A DNA stretch of 64,000 nucleotides from JBNGOQ01 sp050589645 (GCF_050589645.1 NZ_JBNGOQ010000001.1:868001-932000), one strand, 5' to 3'; numbered from the stretch's first letter, positions 1-10,759 are shown. Program-made: numbers and translations. The notes: generated by a model not told the origin, from the letters alone.

Positions 1-1
1 A

Positions 2-973
2 AAGATAGTCTTTGCCGAGGCAGATCAGCTAGACGTGCTCAAAGCGGCCCAAATTGCACACGAGGAAGGAATTGCAAATCCCATTTTATTGGGGAACAAG
101 GAGGTTATTCAGGAACTTAAGAAGGAACTGGAGTTCGATGCCGATATCCCGATAATAGATCCCAATGCAGAAGAGGCTAGGGAAAAGAGACAGCAATACG
201 CCAAAAAGTATTGGAAGAACAGGAGAAGAAGCGGAGTTACCTTGTACGGTGCCCGAATAAAAATGCACGAGCGAAACTATTTTGGCGCCATGATGGTTTC
301 CGAAGGTGATGCGGACGGCATGATCTCCGGGTACTCCAGGGCCTATCCAACTGTAGTAAAACCTATTTTGGAGGTTATAGGACGCGCCTCACGGGTGAAA
401 AAAGTGGCCACGGTCAATATCATGATCACCAATAGGGGACCCTTGTTTTTGGCAGATACCTCCATTAATATTGACCCCAATGGGGAAGAGATCGCAGAAA
501 TTGCGCAAATGACGGCCAATGTAGCGACCACCTTTGGTTTTAAGCCGGTAATGGCCCTACTGTCGTATGCCAACTTTGGCTCCTCATCCCATCCACACGC
601 AAGAAAAGTTCGGGAAGCGGCAAAGATTTTGCACGAGCATTGCCCCAACATTGTGGTGGACGGCGAGATACAGACCGATTTTGCCCTGAACAAGGAACTC
701 CATCAAGGACAATTCCCTTTTTCCAAATTGGCGGGCAAGAAAGTGAATACATTGATTTTTCCCAATCTTGAATCTGCCAATATCACCTATAAACTGCTCA
801 AGGAATTGAACAAGGCCGATTCCATAGGGCCCATTATGGTAGGGCTCAGAAAATCGGTCCATATCCTTCAACTGGGCGCCAGCGTGGACGAAATGGTGAA
901 TATGACCGCTGTTGCCGTAATCGATTCCCAAGAACGGGAAAAGCGTAAAAAGGCCAAACTGGGGTATAAATGA
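2..973 (+). CDS. maeB: NADP-dependent malic enzyme, C-terminal phosphotransacetylase-like part (5' end outside window)
   Basis: The reading frame is already open at base 2, so the gene enters from the left edge; a GTG at 35 is internal. The visible 323 residues match the phosphate acetyltransferase-like domain that forms the C-terminal half of large MaeB malic enzymes (oxidative decarboxylation of malate to pyruvate, cytoplasm). Recognisable parts are the start KIVFAEAD, the segment GDADGMISGY and the ending with TAVAVIDSQ. In MaeB this domain is thought to be regulatory (acetyl-CoA sensing) rather than catalytic. A free-standing Pta is the alternative, since the malic enzyme half is out of view; the degenerate phosphotransacetylase features favour MaeB. 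It is followed by the heptad-repeat tract and then ruvA. Confidence 0.85.
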   Translation, partial: KIVFAEADQLDVLKAAQIAHEEGIANPILLGNKEVIQELKKELEFDADIPIIDPNAEEAREKRQQYAKKYWKNRRRSGVTLYGARIKMHERNYFGAMMVSEGDADGMISGYSRAYPTVVKPILEVIGRASRVKKVATVNIMITNRGPLFLADTSINIDPNGEEIAEIAQMTANVATTFGFKPVMALLSYANFGSSSHPHARKVREAAKILHEHCPNIVVDGEIQTDFALNKELHQGQFPFSKLAGKKVNTLIFPNLESANITYKLLKELNKADSIGPIMVGLRKSVHILQLGASVDEMVNMTAVAVIDSQEREKRKKAKLGYK

Positions 974-983
974 TACAATGGAC

Positions 984-1368
<385 letters not shown>

Positions 1369-1370
1369 AT

Positions 1371-1952
1371 ATGATTACCCATTTAAAGGGAAAACTAGTC
1401 GAAAAAAATCCAACCTATGTCATCATTGAATGCGGCGGAGTAGGGTATTTTGTGAATATCTCCCTCCATACGTTCTCAAAATTGGAGGATGTAGAAAACA
1501 TACAGTTGTTTACCCACCTGCAGGTCAAGGAAGATTCCCATACCCTGTTCGGTTTTTCGGAAAGGTCGGAACGGGAGATTTTTAGGTTATTGCTTTCCGT
1601 TTCGGGCATAGGATCCAGCACGGCCAGGACCATGCTTTCCTCGTTATCGCCCATCCAAATAAGGGACGCGATCGCCTCCGGGGATGTGCCCTCAATACAG
1701 GCCATCAAGGGTATCGGTGCCAAAACGGCGCAAAGGGTAATTTTGGATCTTAAGGACAAGGTTTTAAAAATCTATGATATTGATGAAGTTTCCACCATTT
1801 CGAACAATACAAATAAAGAAGAAGCGTTATCTGCTTTAGAGGTTCTTGGATTTGCCAGAAAGCAAGCAGAAAAGGCTGTTGACAAGGTTTTAAGCCAAGA
1901 TACTTCACTAAGCGTAGAGGACATTATAAAATACACGCTTAAAAATTTGTAA
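1371..1952 (+). CDS. ruvA: Holliday junction branch migration protein RuvA
   Basis: This 193-residue protein has the normal RuvA length and layout. Residues 1-63 form the OB-fold that contacts the junction (MITHLKGKLVEK start). Two helix-hairpin-helix motifs follow, VSGIGSSTART near residue 75 and IKGIGAKTAQR near residue 112. A linker leads to a C-terminal RuvB-binding helix bundle (EALSALEVLGF). RuvA binds four-way DNA junctions and loads the RuvB motor for recombinational repair in the cytoplasm. The start lies directly after the heptad tract, with no clear Shine-Dalgarno sequence, as is common in Bacteroidetes. sprA begins 6 nt after the stop; ruvA-sprA is a conserved flavobacterial pair. 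Confidence 0.97.
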   Translation: MITHLKGKLVEKNPTYVIIECGGVGYFVNISLHTFSKLEDVENIQLFTHLQVKEDSHTLFGFSERSEREIFRLLLSVSGIGSSTARTMLSSLSPIQIRDAIASGDVPSIQAIKGIGAKTAQRVILDLKDKVLKIYDIDEVSTISNNTNKEEALSALEVLGFARKQAEKAVDKVLSQDTSLSVEDIIKYTLKNL

Positions 1953-1958
1953 ATAAGT

Positions 1959-4900
1959 TTGAAAACAGGGGCAAGATTATTTCTTAAATCATCTTTATTT
2001 AAGCTGTTTTTCCTATCCATTATTTTTTTTGGTACAACACGGATTTCGTTGGCCCAAGAAACCAATGAACAGGAAACGGATTCCGTGAAAACAGGATTTG
2101 CCCTGGGCCGGATTGCTATACAAAACCCCAACAGCATTGTTTCCAAGTACACCTATGACCCCAAATTGGATCGCTATATCTATTCGGAAAGCGTTGGTGA
2201 TTTCAATATAAGCTACCCGATCATCCTTACCCCTCAGCAGTATAGGGAGCTGGTGCGAAAGGAGGACATGAAATCCTATTTCAAGGAAAAGATTGATGCT
2301 TTTGCCGGTAAAAAGGCAGGAAGTGAGGAGGCCAGGAAAAATCTATTGCCCAATTTTTACGTCAACAACAATTTTTTTGAATCCGTTTTTGGGGGAAACA
2401 CGATCGAAGTCATTCCCCAGGGTTCCGTGGCCATGGATCTAGGGGTTATTTGGCAGAAAAACGACAATCCTGCACTTTCCCCAAGAAACCGTACCAATTT
2501 GTCCTTTGATTTTGATCAGCGTATCAGCTTGAGCATGCTGGGAAAGATCGGGGAACGCTTACAGGTCACCGCGAACTACGATACCGAGGCCACCTTTGAT
2601 TTCCAGAATCTGGTAAAACTGGATTATACCCCAACGGAAGATGATATCATTAGGAAGATAGAAGTAGGTAATGTAAATATGCCGCTCAACAGTTCTTTGA
2701 TCACCGGTGCCCAAAGCCTTTTTGGGGTGAAGACCCAGTTGCAATTTGGAAAGACTACGGTAACCGCTGTGTTTTCTGAGCAACGCTCACAAAACAACAC
2801 GGTTGTGGCACAGGGGGGCGGTACCATAAATGATTTTGAACTTACTGCCCTGGACTATGATGAGGACAGGCACTTTTTCCTGTCCCAGTTCTTTAGGGAC
2901 CAATATGATGGGGCCCTGGAAAACTATCCCTACATTAGAAGCCAAGTGCAGATTACACGCTTGGAGGTATGGGTCACCAACCGAAGCCAGCAGACCCTGA
3001 ACGTACGAAATGTGGTCGCCCTTCAGGATTTGGGGGAAACCAATAGCGCCCAAACAAGGATAGGACAGCAAAATGGAGATCCTGCGGGCTTTTTCAACGG
3101 CACCCTTAACCTGCCCCGTAACAATGCCAACGACTACGATCCGGTACTTATTGGTTCTGCCGAAGGGGCTTTGACCGAGGCCATCCGGGATATTGCCACG
3201 GTAGACAACGGATTTAATATATCCACGGGATACGTGGCCAACCAAGGCTTTGATTACGCCATTCTGGAAAATGCCAGAAAGTTGGAACAGGGCAGGGACT
3301 ATCAGTTCAACACCCAATTGGGCTACCTTTCGCTAAACCAGCGTTTGAGCAATGATGAGGTGCTTGCAGTGGCCTACCAATACACCTTTAATGGGGAAGT
3401 GTACCAAGTGGGTGAATTCGCGAACGGAAGCATAGATGCCACCACCGTTGCACCAGGGGTAAATCCCATCATCAATAACAACACCCTGGTACTGAAATTG
3501 CTCAAGAGTAATATCACCAATGTCAGCGATCCCATTTGGGATCTGATGATGAAGAACATATACTCTACTGGTGCTTTTCAATTGAGCCAGGAAGATTTTA
3601 AAATGAATATCCTCTATTCAGATCCCACACCTAGAAATTATATTACCCCTGTGGAGCCGTTTCCGGTAACCGGTCCGGTACCCCTGGAAGATCGTATTTT
3701 GTTGGATGTATTCAATTTGGACCGTTTAAACGTCTACAATGACGTGCAACCCGGAGGTGATGGCTTTTTTGACTTTGTGCCTGGAATCACCATTGATACC
3801 CAATCGGGGAACATCATATTTACTAAAGTGGAACCCTTCGGGGAATTCCTGTTCGATTTATTGGGCGGGGGTATCTATGACGTGGACAACGATCAGGGCT
3901 ACAACCAGAATCAGCAGCGATATGTTTTCAGAAACCTGTATGCCTTGACCAAAGCGGCGTCTCTGCAGGATGCCGAGAAAAATAGATTTTTGCTCAAGGG
4001 GCGTTACAAATCCCAGGGCAGCAGTGGTATTCCCATAGGGGCGTTCAACGTGCCACGGGGTTCGGTACGGGTTACCGCCGGGGGGCGACAACTGCAGGAG
4101 GGCATAGATTATACGGTAAATTATCAGGCGGGTACGGTGCAGATCCTGGACCCAAGTTTGGAAGCCTCCAATACCCCCATCAATATCTCCGTGGAAAACA
4201 ACGCCGTTTTTGGGCAACAGACCCGGAGATTTACAGGAATCAATGTGGAACACCAATTCAATAAGAATTTTGTCCTGGGCGGAACACTTTTAAACCTCAA
4301 TGAAAGACCCCTTACCCAAAAGTCTAACTTTGGGGTAGAACCGGTGAACAACACCATATTTGGTCTAAACGGAAATTTTTCAACGGAGATTCCCTTTCTG
4401 ACACGCCTGGTAAACAAACTGCCCAATATAGATACGGATGTGCCCTCCAATTTGTCGGTACGGGGAGAAGTGGCTTTTTTAAAGCCCAATTCGCCCAAAA
4501 ATGCGGATTTTCAAGGGGAGACCACCACCTATATCGATGATTTTGAAGGCGCCCAAGCGTTGATAGACATACGGTCCTCCCTGGGCTGGGCACTGGCCAG
4601 TCCGCCTCTGGAATTTTTGGACGAAGGGGAATCGGACCTCGAAACCGGATATGAACGGGCCAAAATGGCATGGTATACCATAGACCCAATTTTTTATACG
4701 AACCAACGGCCCGCAGGAGTAAGTGACAACGATGTTTCCACAAACGAGACGCGACGCATATTTATAGATGAGGTTTTCCCCCAGGTAGATATTGCCCAAG
4801 GGCAGACCACGGTGCAGAATACCTTGGACCTTGCCTATTATCCCAATCAAAAGGGCCCATACAACGATAACCCTAACTTTCCCGGCGAACAGCCCAACGA

Positions 4901-7900
4901 AAAATGGGCAGGTATCATGCGATCGCTGAGCAGTACCAATTTTGAGCAGTCCAACGTGGAGTTTGTGCAGTTTTGGGTGTTGGACCCCTATGTGGACGGG
5001 ACAACGACCGCAACGGGTGAACTGGTTATCAATTTGGGGAATATTTCCGAGGATATCCTACAGGATGGCAGAAAACAGTACGAAAACGGTCTACCCGGGG
5101 TAAACAGCAACGACCTCACCGCGCCCACGGTTTGGGGACGGGTACCGTCTACACAATCCCTGGTCTATGCCTTTGATGCGGATGAGACCAATAGGGGCCT
5201 CCAGGATATTGGATTCGATGGTTTGAACGATGCGGATGAGGCGGCCATATATACCAATAATGGTGGTCCGGATCCCGCTTTGGACAACTATCAATACTAT
5301 CTTAACCGCGAAGGTGGTATTTTGGAACGCTACTTTGATTTTAACAATACCGACGGAAATTCACCGGTAGCGGTGAGCAATACGGATAGGGGCTCAACAA
5401 CCTTGCCCGATGTAGAGGATGTGGACCGCGACCTTACCATGAATACCGTGAACAGCTATTACGAATATCGCATACCCATAGGTCCGAATACCACTATAGA
5501 CGACCAATACGTGACCGATATCAGGGAAGGGGTCACCCCCACCTTGCAGAATGGAACGCAGTTAAACCGACGCTGGATCCAATACAAGATTCCATTGAAC
5601 GATTTTACCGATGCTATTGGTGGCATTACCGATTTCCGATCCATAAGCTTTATGCGGATGTACCTCACAGGCTTCAACGATGATGTGGTCCTGCGGTTTG
5701 CTACCTTGGATTTGGTGCGGGGCGATTGGAGAACCTATACCAGGACCCTACAAAACAACGAGGACGATCCAGCCGATGATGGCACGGTGGTAGACGTAAA
5801 CGCAGTGAACGTGGAAGAAAACAATGCGCGGATACCTATTCCCTACGTACTTCCTCCCGGAGTGGTACGGGAACAGCTGAACAACAACAATACCATTATC
5901 CGGCAGAACGAACAGTCGCTATCCGTTAAGGTCGAAAATTTGGAACCTGAGGATTCCCGAGGGGTTTTCAAGAATGTCAATATAGACGTGCGCCAATACG
6001 AAAAACTGAAAATGTTCATGCACGCCGAGGAGATCAGTGAAGGCGATTATGTGGACGATGAGACCCCCCTGGTCGGCTTTTTGCGGATCGGAACGGATTT
6101 CTCCGAAAATTTCTATCAGATAGAACTACCCCTGCAGTTTACGCAGTTTGGGGCCGCTTCCCCGGATGATGTGTGGCCCGAGGTAAACGAATTGGATATT
6201 TCCTTGGAAGACCTGAGAAAGGTAAAGACCGAAGGCATAGCCAATCAGAATCTGAGCAACCTTAATTTTTACGAGGTAATCGATGGAGCCGTGGTGCCGG
6301 TAGATGAGTTTGCCCCAAGGACCTTGGGCAGAATACGTATCGGGATACAGGGTAATCCTTCGCTAGGAAGCATACGCGGTATGATGGTGGGGGTAAAGAA
6401 TATAGATAACCTGCCCGCTAGGGGAGAGGTATGGTACAATGAACTGCGCTTGGCCGGTCTGGACAACAATGGGGGATGGGCCGCCGTTGCAGCCCTTGAC
6501 GCCAACATGGCGGATTTTGCCAATGTAACCGCTACCGGCAGTAGGAGTACTTCTGGCTTTGGCGCATTGGACCAAATGCCCAATGAACGTTTGCGGGAGG
6601 ATGCCATCTCTTATGATGTGGTCACGAATATAAACGTGGGCCAACTGTTCCCCAAAAAGTGGGGCCTTCAGATACCCTTTAACTACGGGATATCGGAGCA
6701 GTTGATCACTCCCGAGTTCGACCCCGTCTATGACGACCTTAAATTGGACGACCGTATCGCCGCAGCAACGACCCCAGAGGAGGCCGAAACCATAAAGGAA
6801 CAGGCCGAGGATTATACCAAGCGTACCAGTATTAACCTCATAGGGGTGCGAAAAAATAGAGGGGATGAGGCAGATGCCAATTTTTACGATATCGAGAACT
6901 TTACCTTTAACTACTCCTACAACGAGACCGATCACCGCGACTTTGAAATTGAGAGCTTACGGGACCAGAGTGTGGTCACCGGTTTTGTGTACAATCACAA
7001 TTTTAAGCCGGTTTCAGTGGAGCCCTTTGCCAAAAAAGACTCCCTGTTCAGGGGAGCCTACTGGAAATGGCTCAAGGAGTTGAACTTTAATTTGTTGCCC
7101 ACCAGTGTATCGGTGAATTCAAATATTAACCGCGCCTTCAATCAACAGCGTTTCAGGGATGTTTTGGAGCCGGGCGTGGAAGCCTTGGAGCTCCCGCTCC
7201 TACAACAGCGCAATTACCTCTTTAATTGGCAATATGCGTTGAATTATAGCATTACGAGATCCCTGCGCCTAAACCTAACGGCATCCAACAACAACATTGT
7301 CCGTAACTATTTTGAGGAAGAGGGCAACCCCAATTCCCTGATAGATCCCAGCCTTAACATCTGGAACGGTTTCTTTGACGTAGGCGAACCCAACAGACAT
7401 TCACAGCAGATGCAGATCAATTATGAACTGCCATTGAACAAAATACCTTTCCTCGATTTTGTCAATGCACAGTATACCTATACCAGTAATTTTGATTGGC
7501 AAAGGGCAGGGGATGCCCTGAACGAGGTTATCCGGGAAACCCCGGGACAGGAAAACGTCTCCATCAGTACGGTTCAGAATGCCAATACGCATAACCTGAC
7601 CGCAGCGCTTAGCATGCAACGTTTCTATGATTATATAGGATTGAAAAAAAGAAGCGGTAAAGGTGCGGCGACCGCCAATGTGCGAAGGGACAAGGCCGGA
7701 AATCCGGCCGATCAGACTGCAGGCAATGCACCCAAAGGAAAGACCAGCGGTCTTTTTAACACCGTAGTGGATGTGTTGACCATGGTGAAACGGGTTAATG
7801 TGAACTATAACGAAAGCAATGGGACAGTCCTACCGGGATACACACAGTCCGTCGGTTTTATTGGGACCACAAGGCCCACCTTCGGATTTATTTTCGGGAG

Positions 7901-9086
7901 CCAGGCCGATGTGCGTTTTGAGGCGGCCCGAAATGGATGGTTGACCACCTTCCCCGAATTTAACGAGCAGTTTATAAAACGGACCAACAGACAATTGAAT
8001 ATAACGGCCACCGCCCAACCCATTCCGGACCTTACTATAGATTTGGTGGCAGACCGACAGTCCTCGAGCAGCTTTCAGGAAAATTTCAATATAGAAAACG
8101 GGGAATATATATCGCTGACCCCGAATACCTTTGGCAATTTCAGTATCTCCACGGTGATGATCGGCACGGCCTTTGGAAAAAGCGATGAATTCGATTCCGA
8201 AACCTTTGAGACTTTTAAGAGCAACAGGATTACCATTGCCAACAGATTGATCGCCGATAGGAACCAGGGCACCGGTGTGGTCGATGCCGATGGCTTTCCG
8301 GAGCGTTATGGCAAGACCAGTCAGGATGTGCTCCTGCCCGCTTTCTTTGCGGCCTATACCGGTCAAAATGTGGATCGGGTGAACCTGGATGCCTTTAGGG
8401 AAATACCCATTCCCAACTGGAACATTAAGTATACAGGACTAATGCGGAACAAGTGGTTCAAAAAGAAGTTCAAACGTTTTTCCGTAAGTCACGGGTATAG
8501 GGCCTCCTACAGTATTAATTCCTTCCAAACCAATCTGGAACGGCAGAATACCACAATAGACCCTGAAACCGGTAATTTCCTGCCGGAAAACATTATAAAC
8601 AATGTGGTGCTTACGGATCAGTTTAACCCCTTGATGCGTGTGGATTTTGAAATGAAAAATTCCTTGAGCGTTCTCGCTGAAGTCCGAACCGATAGGGCGC
8701 TCTCACTCAGCTTTGACAACAACCTTTTGACGGAAATCAATGGGAAGGAATATACGGTCGGATTGGGCTATCGGTTCAAGGACGTGAAGATCGTAACCAA
8801 TATCGGCGGTGAAAAACAGCGGCTAAAGGGCGATCTAAACCTGAAGGCCGATGTGACCCTCAGGGACAATATTACCATCATTAGAAATTTGGACATAGAC
8901 AACAATCAGATTACCTCTGGCCAGAACCTCCTGTCCATAAAATTTACGGCAGATTATGCGCTCAATAAGAACCTGAACGCGCTCTTCTTCTACGACCATT
9001 CCTTTTCCCAGTTTGCAGTTTCCACGGCCTTTCCGCAGACAACGATAAATACAGGGTTCACCATTCGATACAATTTTGGGAACTAG
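1959..9086 (+). CDS. sprA: Type IX secretion outer-membrane translocon SprA (Sov)
   Basis: At 2375 residues this has the family's usual giant size. A TTG start 6 nt after ruvA gives a signal peptide (basic MKTGARLFLK, hydrophobic LFFLSIIFFG, then SLAQ). SprA is the very large beta-barrel through which type IX secretion substrates cross the outer membrane; in gliding species it also delivers the SprB adhesin. Repeated SprA N-terminal-type modules occur (for example VPRGSVRVTAGGRQLQEG and the EVWYNELRLAGL block near residue 1490). Long Tyr/Asn-rich beta-strand segments follow, ending in TINTGFTIRYNFGN, a typical outer-membrane protein terminus. The gene is intact. Its presence means this cell has type IX secretion as well as the T2SS-like operon further right. 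Confidence 0.96.
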   Translation: MKTGARLFLKSSLFKLFFLSIIFFGTTRISLAQETNEQETDSVKTGFALGRIAIQNPNSIVSKYTYDPKLDRYIYSESVGDFNISYPIILTPQQYRELVRKEDMKSYFKEKIDAFAGKKAGSEEARKNLLPNFYVNNNFFESVFGGNTIEVIPQGSVAMDLGVIWQKNDNPALSPRNRTNLSFDFDQRISLSMLGKIGERLQVTANYDTEATFDFQNLVKLDYTPTEDDIIRKIEVGNVNMPLNSSLITGAQSLFGVKTQLQFGKTTVTAVFSEQRSQNNTVVAQGGGTINDFELTALDYDEDRHFFLSQFFRDQYDGALENYPYIRSQVQITRLEVWVTNRSQQTLNVRNVVALQDLGETNSAQTRIGQQNGDPAGFFNGTLNLPRNNANDYDPVLIGSAEGALTEAIRDIATVDNGFNISTGYVANQGFDYAILENARKLEQGRDYQFNTQLGYLSLNQRLSNDEVLAVAYQYTFNGEVYQVGEFANGSIDATTVAPGVNPIINNNTLVLKLLKSNITNVSDPIWDLMMKNIYSTGAFQLSQEDFKMNILYSDPTPRNYITPVEPFPVTGPVPLEDRILLDVFNLDRLNVYNDVQPGGDGFFDFVPGITIDTQSGNIIFTKVEPFGEFLFDLLGGGIYDVDNDQGYNQNQQRYVFRNLYALTKAASLQDAEKNRFLLKGRYKSQGSSGIPIGAFNVPRGSVRVTAGGRQLQEGIDYTVNYQAGTVQILDPSLEASNTPINISVENNAVFGQQTRRFTGINVEHQFNKNFVLGGTLLNLNERPLTQKSNFGVEPVNNTIFGLNGNFSTEIPFLTRLVNKLPNIDTDVPSNLSVRGEVAFLKPNSPKNADFQGETTTYIDDFEGAQALIDIRSSLGWALASPPLEFLDEGESDLETGYERAKMAWYTIDPIFYTNQRPAGVSDNDVSTNETRRIFIDEVFPQVDIAQGQTTVQNTLDLAYYPNQKGPYNDNPNFPGEQPNEKWAGIMRSLSSTNFEQSNVEFVQFWVLDPYVDGTTTATGELVINLGNISEDILQDGRKQYENGLPGVNSNDLTAPTVWGRVPSTQSLVYAFDADETNRGLQDIGFDGLNDADEAAIYTNNGGPDPALDNYQYYLNREGGILERYFDFNNTDGNSPVAVSNTDRGSTTLPDVEDVDRDLTMNTVNSYYEYRIPIGPNTTIDDQYVTDIREGVTPTLQNGTQLNRRWIQYKIPLNDFTDAIGGITDFRSISFMRMYLTGFNDDVVLRFATLDLVRGDWRTYTRTLQNNEDDPADDGTVVDVNAVNVEENNARIPIPYVLPPGVVREQLNNNNTIIRQNEQSLSVKVENLEPEDSRGVFKNVNIDVRQYEKLKMFMHAEEISEGDYVDDETPLVGFLRIGTDFSENFYQIELPLQFTQFGAASPDDVWPEVNELDISLEDLRKVKTEGIANQNLSNLNFYEVIDGAVVPVDEFAPRTLGRIRIGIQGNPSLGSIRGMMVGVKNIDNLPARGEVWYNELRLAGLDNNGGWAAVAALDANMADFANVTATGSRSTSGFGALDQMPNERLREDAISYDVVTNINVGQLFPKKWGLQIPFNYGISEQLITPEFDPVYDDLKLDDRIAAATTPEEAETIKEQAEDYTKRTSINLIGVRKNRGDEADANFYDIENFTFNYSYNETDHRDFEIESLRDQSVVTGFVYNHNFKPVSVEPFAKKDSLFRGAYWKWLKELNFNLLPTSVSVNSNINRAFNQQRFRDVLEPGVEALELPLLQQRNYLFNWQYALNYSITRSLRLNLTASNNNIVRNYFEEEGNPNSLIDPSLNIWNGFFDVGEPNRHSQQMQINYELPLNKIPFLDFVNAQYTYTSNFDWQRAGDALNEVIRETPGQENVSISTVQNANTHNLTAALSMQRFYDYIGLKKRSGKGAATANVRRDKAGNPADQTAGNAPKGKTSGLFNTVVDVLTMVKRVNVNYNESNGTVLPGYTQSVGFIGTTRPTFGFIFGSQADVRFEAARNGWLTTFPEFNEQFIKRTNRQLNITATAQPIPDLTIDLVADRQSSSSFQENFNIENGEYISLTPNTFGNFSISTVMIGTAFGKSDEFDSETFETFKSNRITIANRLIADRNQGTGVVDADGFPERYGKTSQDVLLPAFFAAYTGQNVDRVNLDAFREIPIPNWNIKYTGLMRNKWFKKKFKRFSVSHGYRASYSINSFQTNLERQNTTIDPETGNFLPENIINNVVLTDQFNPLMRVDFEMKNSLSVLAEVRTDRALSLSFDNNLLTEINGKEYTVGLGYRFKDVKIVTNIGGEKQRLKGDLNLKADVTLRDNITIIRNLDIDNNQITSGQNLLSIKFTADYALNKNLNALFFYDHSFSQFAVSTAFPQTTINTGFTIRYNFGN

Positions 9087-9167
9087 GCCCAGTGGCGCGG
9101 GCATCGCAACCTGGTTTGACCAGAATTTTTAGGAGCTTGTCCGGATAACTTTCACGACCACTTTTTT

Positions 9168-9199
9168 TTTGAATTCCTAGGGATAATCCGTTACATTTG
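9168..9199 (+). promoter_or_regulatory. Bacteroidetes-type promoter before gcvH
   Basis: TTTG at 9168-9171 and TACATTTG at 9192-9199 are separated by 20 bp. This fits the flavobacterial sigma-A consensus (TTTG, about 19 bp, TAnnTTTG). The implied transcription start is about 9206, giving a short leader to the gcvH ATG at 9224. Confidence 0.6.
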
Positions 9200-9223
9200 T
9201 TTCCTCAACAAATAGACAGATAA

Positions 9224-9604
9224 ATGAACATACCATCCGAATTAAAGTATACCAAGGACCATGAATGGGTCAGCATCGAAGGGGATATTGCCACTGTAGG
9301 AATAACCGATTTTGCACAAGGGGAATTAGGCGATATTGTTTATGTGGAAGTGGAAACACTGGACGAAACCCTGGACAAGGACGAGGTCTTTGGAACCGTG
9401 GAAGCGGTAAAAACGGTTTCCGACCTTTTTTTGCCCTTGAGCGGAGAGATCATAGCATTTAACGAGGCCTTGGAAGAAGAGCCGGAAAAGGTAAATTCGG
9501 ACCCATATGGAGAGGGGTGGATGATCAAAATAAAGATCAATGACGCCGCGGAAAAAGAAGGCCTACTCTCCGATGCACAATACAAGGAATTGATAGGTGC
9601 TTAA
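9224..9604 (+). CDS. gcvH: Glycine cleavage system H protein
   Basis: This 126-residue lipoyl carrier shuttles the aminomethyl group between the P, T and L proteins of the glycine cleavage system in the cytoplasm. It has the standard length and order: KYTKDHEWV near the start, ITDFAQGELGDIVYV, and the lipoylation motif GTVEAVKTVSDL with Lys63 as the modified residue. The end is typical (GEGWMIKIKI, then YKELIGA). It has its own promoter. The stop overlaps the GTG start of the VanZ-like gene by 8 nt, indicating translational coupling. Confidence 0.97.
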   Translation: MNIPSELKYTKDHEWVSIEGDIATVGITDFAQGELGDIVYVEVETLDETLDKDEVFGTVEAVKTVSDLFLPLSGEIIAFNEALEEEPEKVNSDPYGEGWMIKIKINDAAEKEGLLSDAQYKELIGA

Positions 9605-10001
9605 AACGCGTTTAGGCACGTTTTTTTTTATCGGCTGGATGGTGTTCATTACCCTCTTGAGCCTGGTTTCCTTTCCGGATGATGATTTTAGCTTGGGTAT
9701 CGAAATTCCACATATGGACAAGCTTACCCACCTCACCTTCTATTTTGTGGCCACCGTATTGGGCTATCTTGCTTTATGGGAAATGGCCCGGGAAAAAGTG
9801 GATTCGTTCAAAGCCTTGGGTGTTGCCGTGATCTTCGCCATTTTTTATGGTATACTTATTGAGGGTATTCAAAGTGAATTCACCACCCACAGGGAAGGCG
9901 ATTTTTATGATGTTTTGGCAAATACCCTGGGCGCTTTGCTGGGAGCCATTGCCATAAAACTTATATTTTCGGGGAAAAGGCGGTTAAAATGGAAGAATTA
10001 A
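9597..10001 (+). CDS. VanZ-like membrane protein
   Basis: A 134-residue protein with about four hydrophobic helices and the VanZ-family features: an opening hydrophobic segment, then a short loop with HMDKLTHLTFYF, and a later E-G-x-Q motif (ILIEGIQSEFTTHREGDFYDVLANTLGALLG). VanZ-like proteins are small inner-membrane proteins of poorly defined role, and only some are linked to glycopeptide tolerance. Here the position after sprA-gcvH is the recurring flavobacterial arrangement, so I would not read it as a resistance gene. The GTG start lies inside the gcvH end. Confidence 0.85.
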   Translation: MLKTRLGTFFFIGWMVFITLLSLVSFPDDDFSLGIEIPHMDKLTHLTFYFVATVLGYLALWEMAREKVDSFKALGVAVIFAIFYGILIEGIQSEFTTHREGDFYDVLANTLGALLGAIAIKLIFSGKRRLKWKN

Positions 10002-10033
10002 TTGTTTTTTTAGTAAATAAATAATTAAATTAG
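10002..10033 (+). promoter_or_regulatory. Possible promoter before first tonB gene
   Basis: TTG at 10002-10004 and TAAATTAG at 10026-10033, 21 bp apart, loosely match the Bacteroidetes consensus; the second box deviates at one of its fixed positions. It lies just upstream of the ATG at 10055. Confidence 0.3.
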
Positions 10034-10054
10034 CAAACATTAAAATGTATTATT

Positions 10055-10759
10055 ATGGAACCAAAAAAGAATCCAAAAGCCGATTTAACTAGAAATAGTG
10101 GGCTCTATTTCGTCATTGGCTTGGCAGTGGTCATGCTTTTAGTATGGAGAGGTTTGGAATGGAAGACGTACGAGGATGATGGTAATTTTGATTACACCTT
10201 GAATGTAGAGGATGAATTGGATGAAGAAGTTCCAATGACAGAACAGATAAAGACACCTCCACCACCTCCACCACCGGCAGCTCCCGAAGTAATTGAAGTT
10301 GTTGAAGATGAGGAAGAGGTAGAGGAAACGGTGATAGAATCTACGGAGACCAGTCAGGAAGAGGAAATTATTGAAGTAGAGGATGTAGAAGTGGAAGAAG
10401 TAGAGGAGGACGTTGACGTACCTTTTGCCGTTATCGAAGACGTGCCCATTTTTCCCGGATGTGAAAGGAAAAGTGATAAAAGAGCCTGTTTTAACGAAAT
10501 GATGCAAAAGCACATCCGTAAGAACTTCCGTTATCCTGAGATAGCTCAGGAAATGGGTGTTCAAGGCAGGGTAAACGTTATATTTACCATCCAAAAAGAT
10601 GGCAGTATCGGTAACGTTAGAATGCGTGGACCGGATAAAAATTTGGAAAAGGAAGCCGCTAGGATTATTGGAAAGCTTCCCAAAATGACCCCAGGAAAAC
10701 AACGGGGCAGAGCGGTAAGGGTACCCTTTAGTATACCGATTACCTTTAAGTTGCAGTAA
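10055..10759 (+). CDS. Energy transducer TonB (first of two paralogs)
   Basis: This 234-residue protein has the TonB plan: a short cytoplasmic start, one membrane anchor (about residues 15-32), a periplasmic spacer with a seven-proline run followed by a Glu/Val-rich acidic stretch, and a C-terminal TonB domain. The domain shows RYPEIAQEMGVQGRVNV, IQKDGSIGNVR and a terminal RVPFSIPITFKLQ strand. TonB couples the proton motive force (via ExbB/ExbD, not in this window) to outer-membrane transporters. VPIFPGCER before the domain is the Cys-containing segment common in Bacteroidetes TonB-like proteins and recurs in the next gene. A strong terminator follows. Confidence 0.92.
   Translation: MEPKKNPKADLTRNSGLYFVIGLAVVMLLVWRGLEWKTYEDDGNFDYTLNVEDELDEEVPMTEQIKTPPPPPPPAAPEVIEVVEDEEEVEETVIESTETSQEEEIIEVEDVEVEEVEEDVDVPFAVIEDVPIFPGCERKSDKRACFNEMMQKHIRKNFRYPEIAQEMGVQGRVNVIFTIQKDGSIGNVRMRGPDKNLEKEAARIIGKLPKMTPGKQRGRAVRVPFSIPITFKLQ

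Noticed and set aside
9597..10001. Glycopeptide resistance gene vanZ
   Set aside because: Only a general VanZ-like membrane family. There are no other van genes, and the position behind sprA-gcvH is the usual flavobacterial one.
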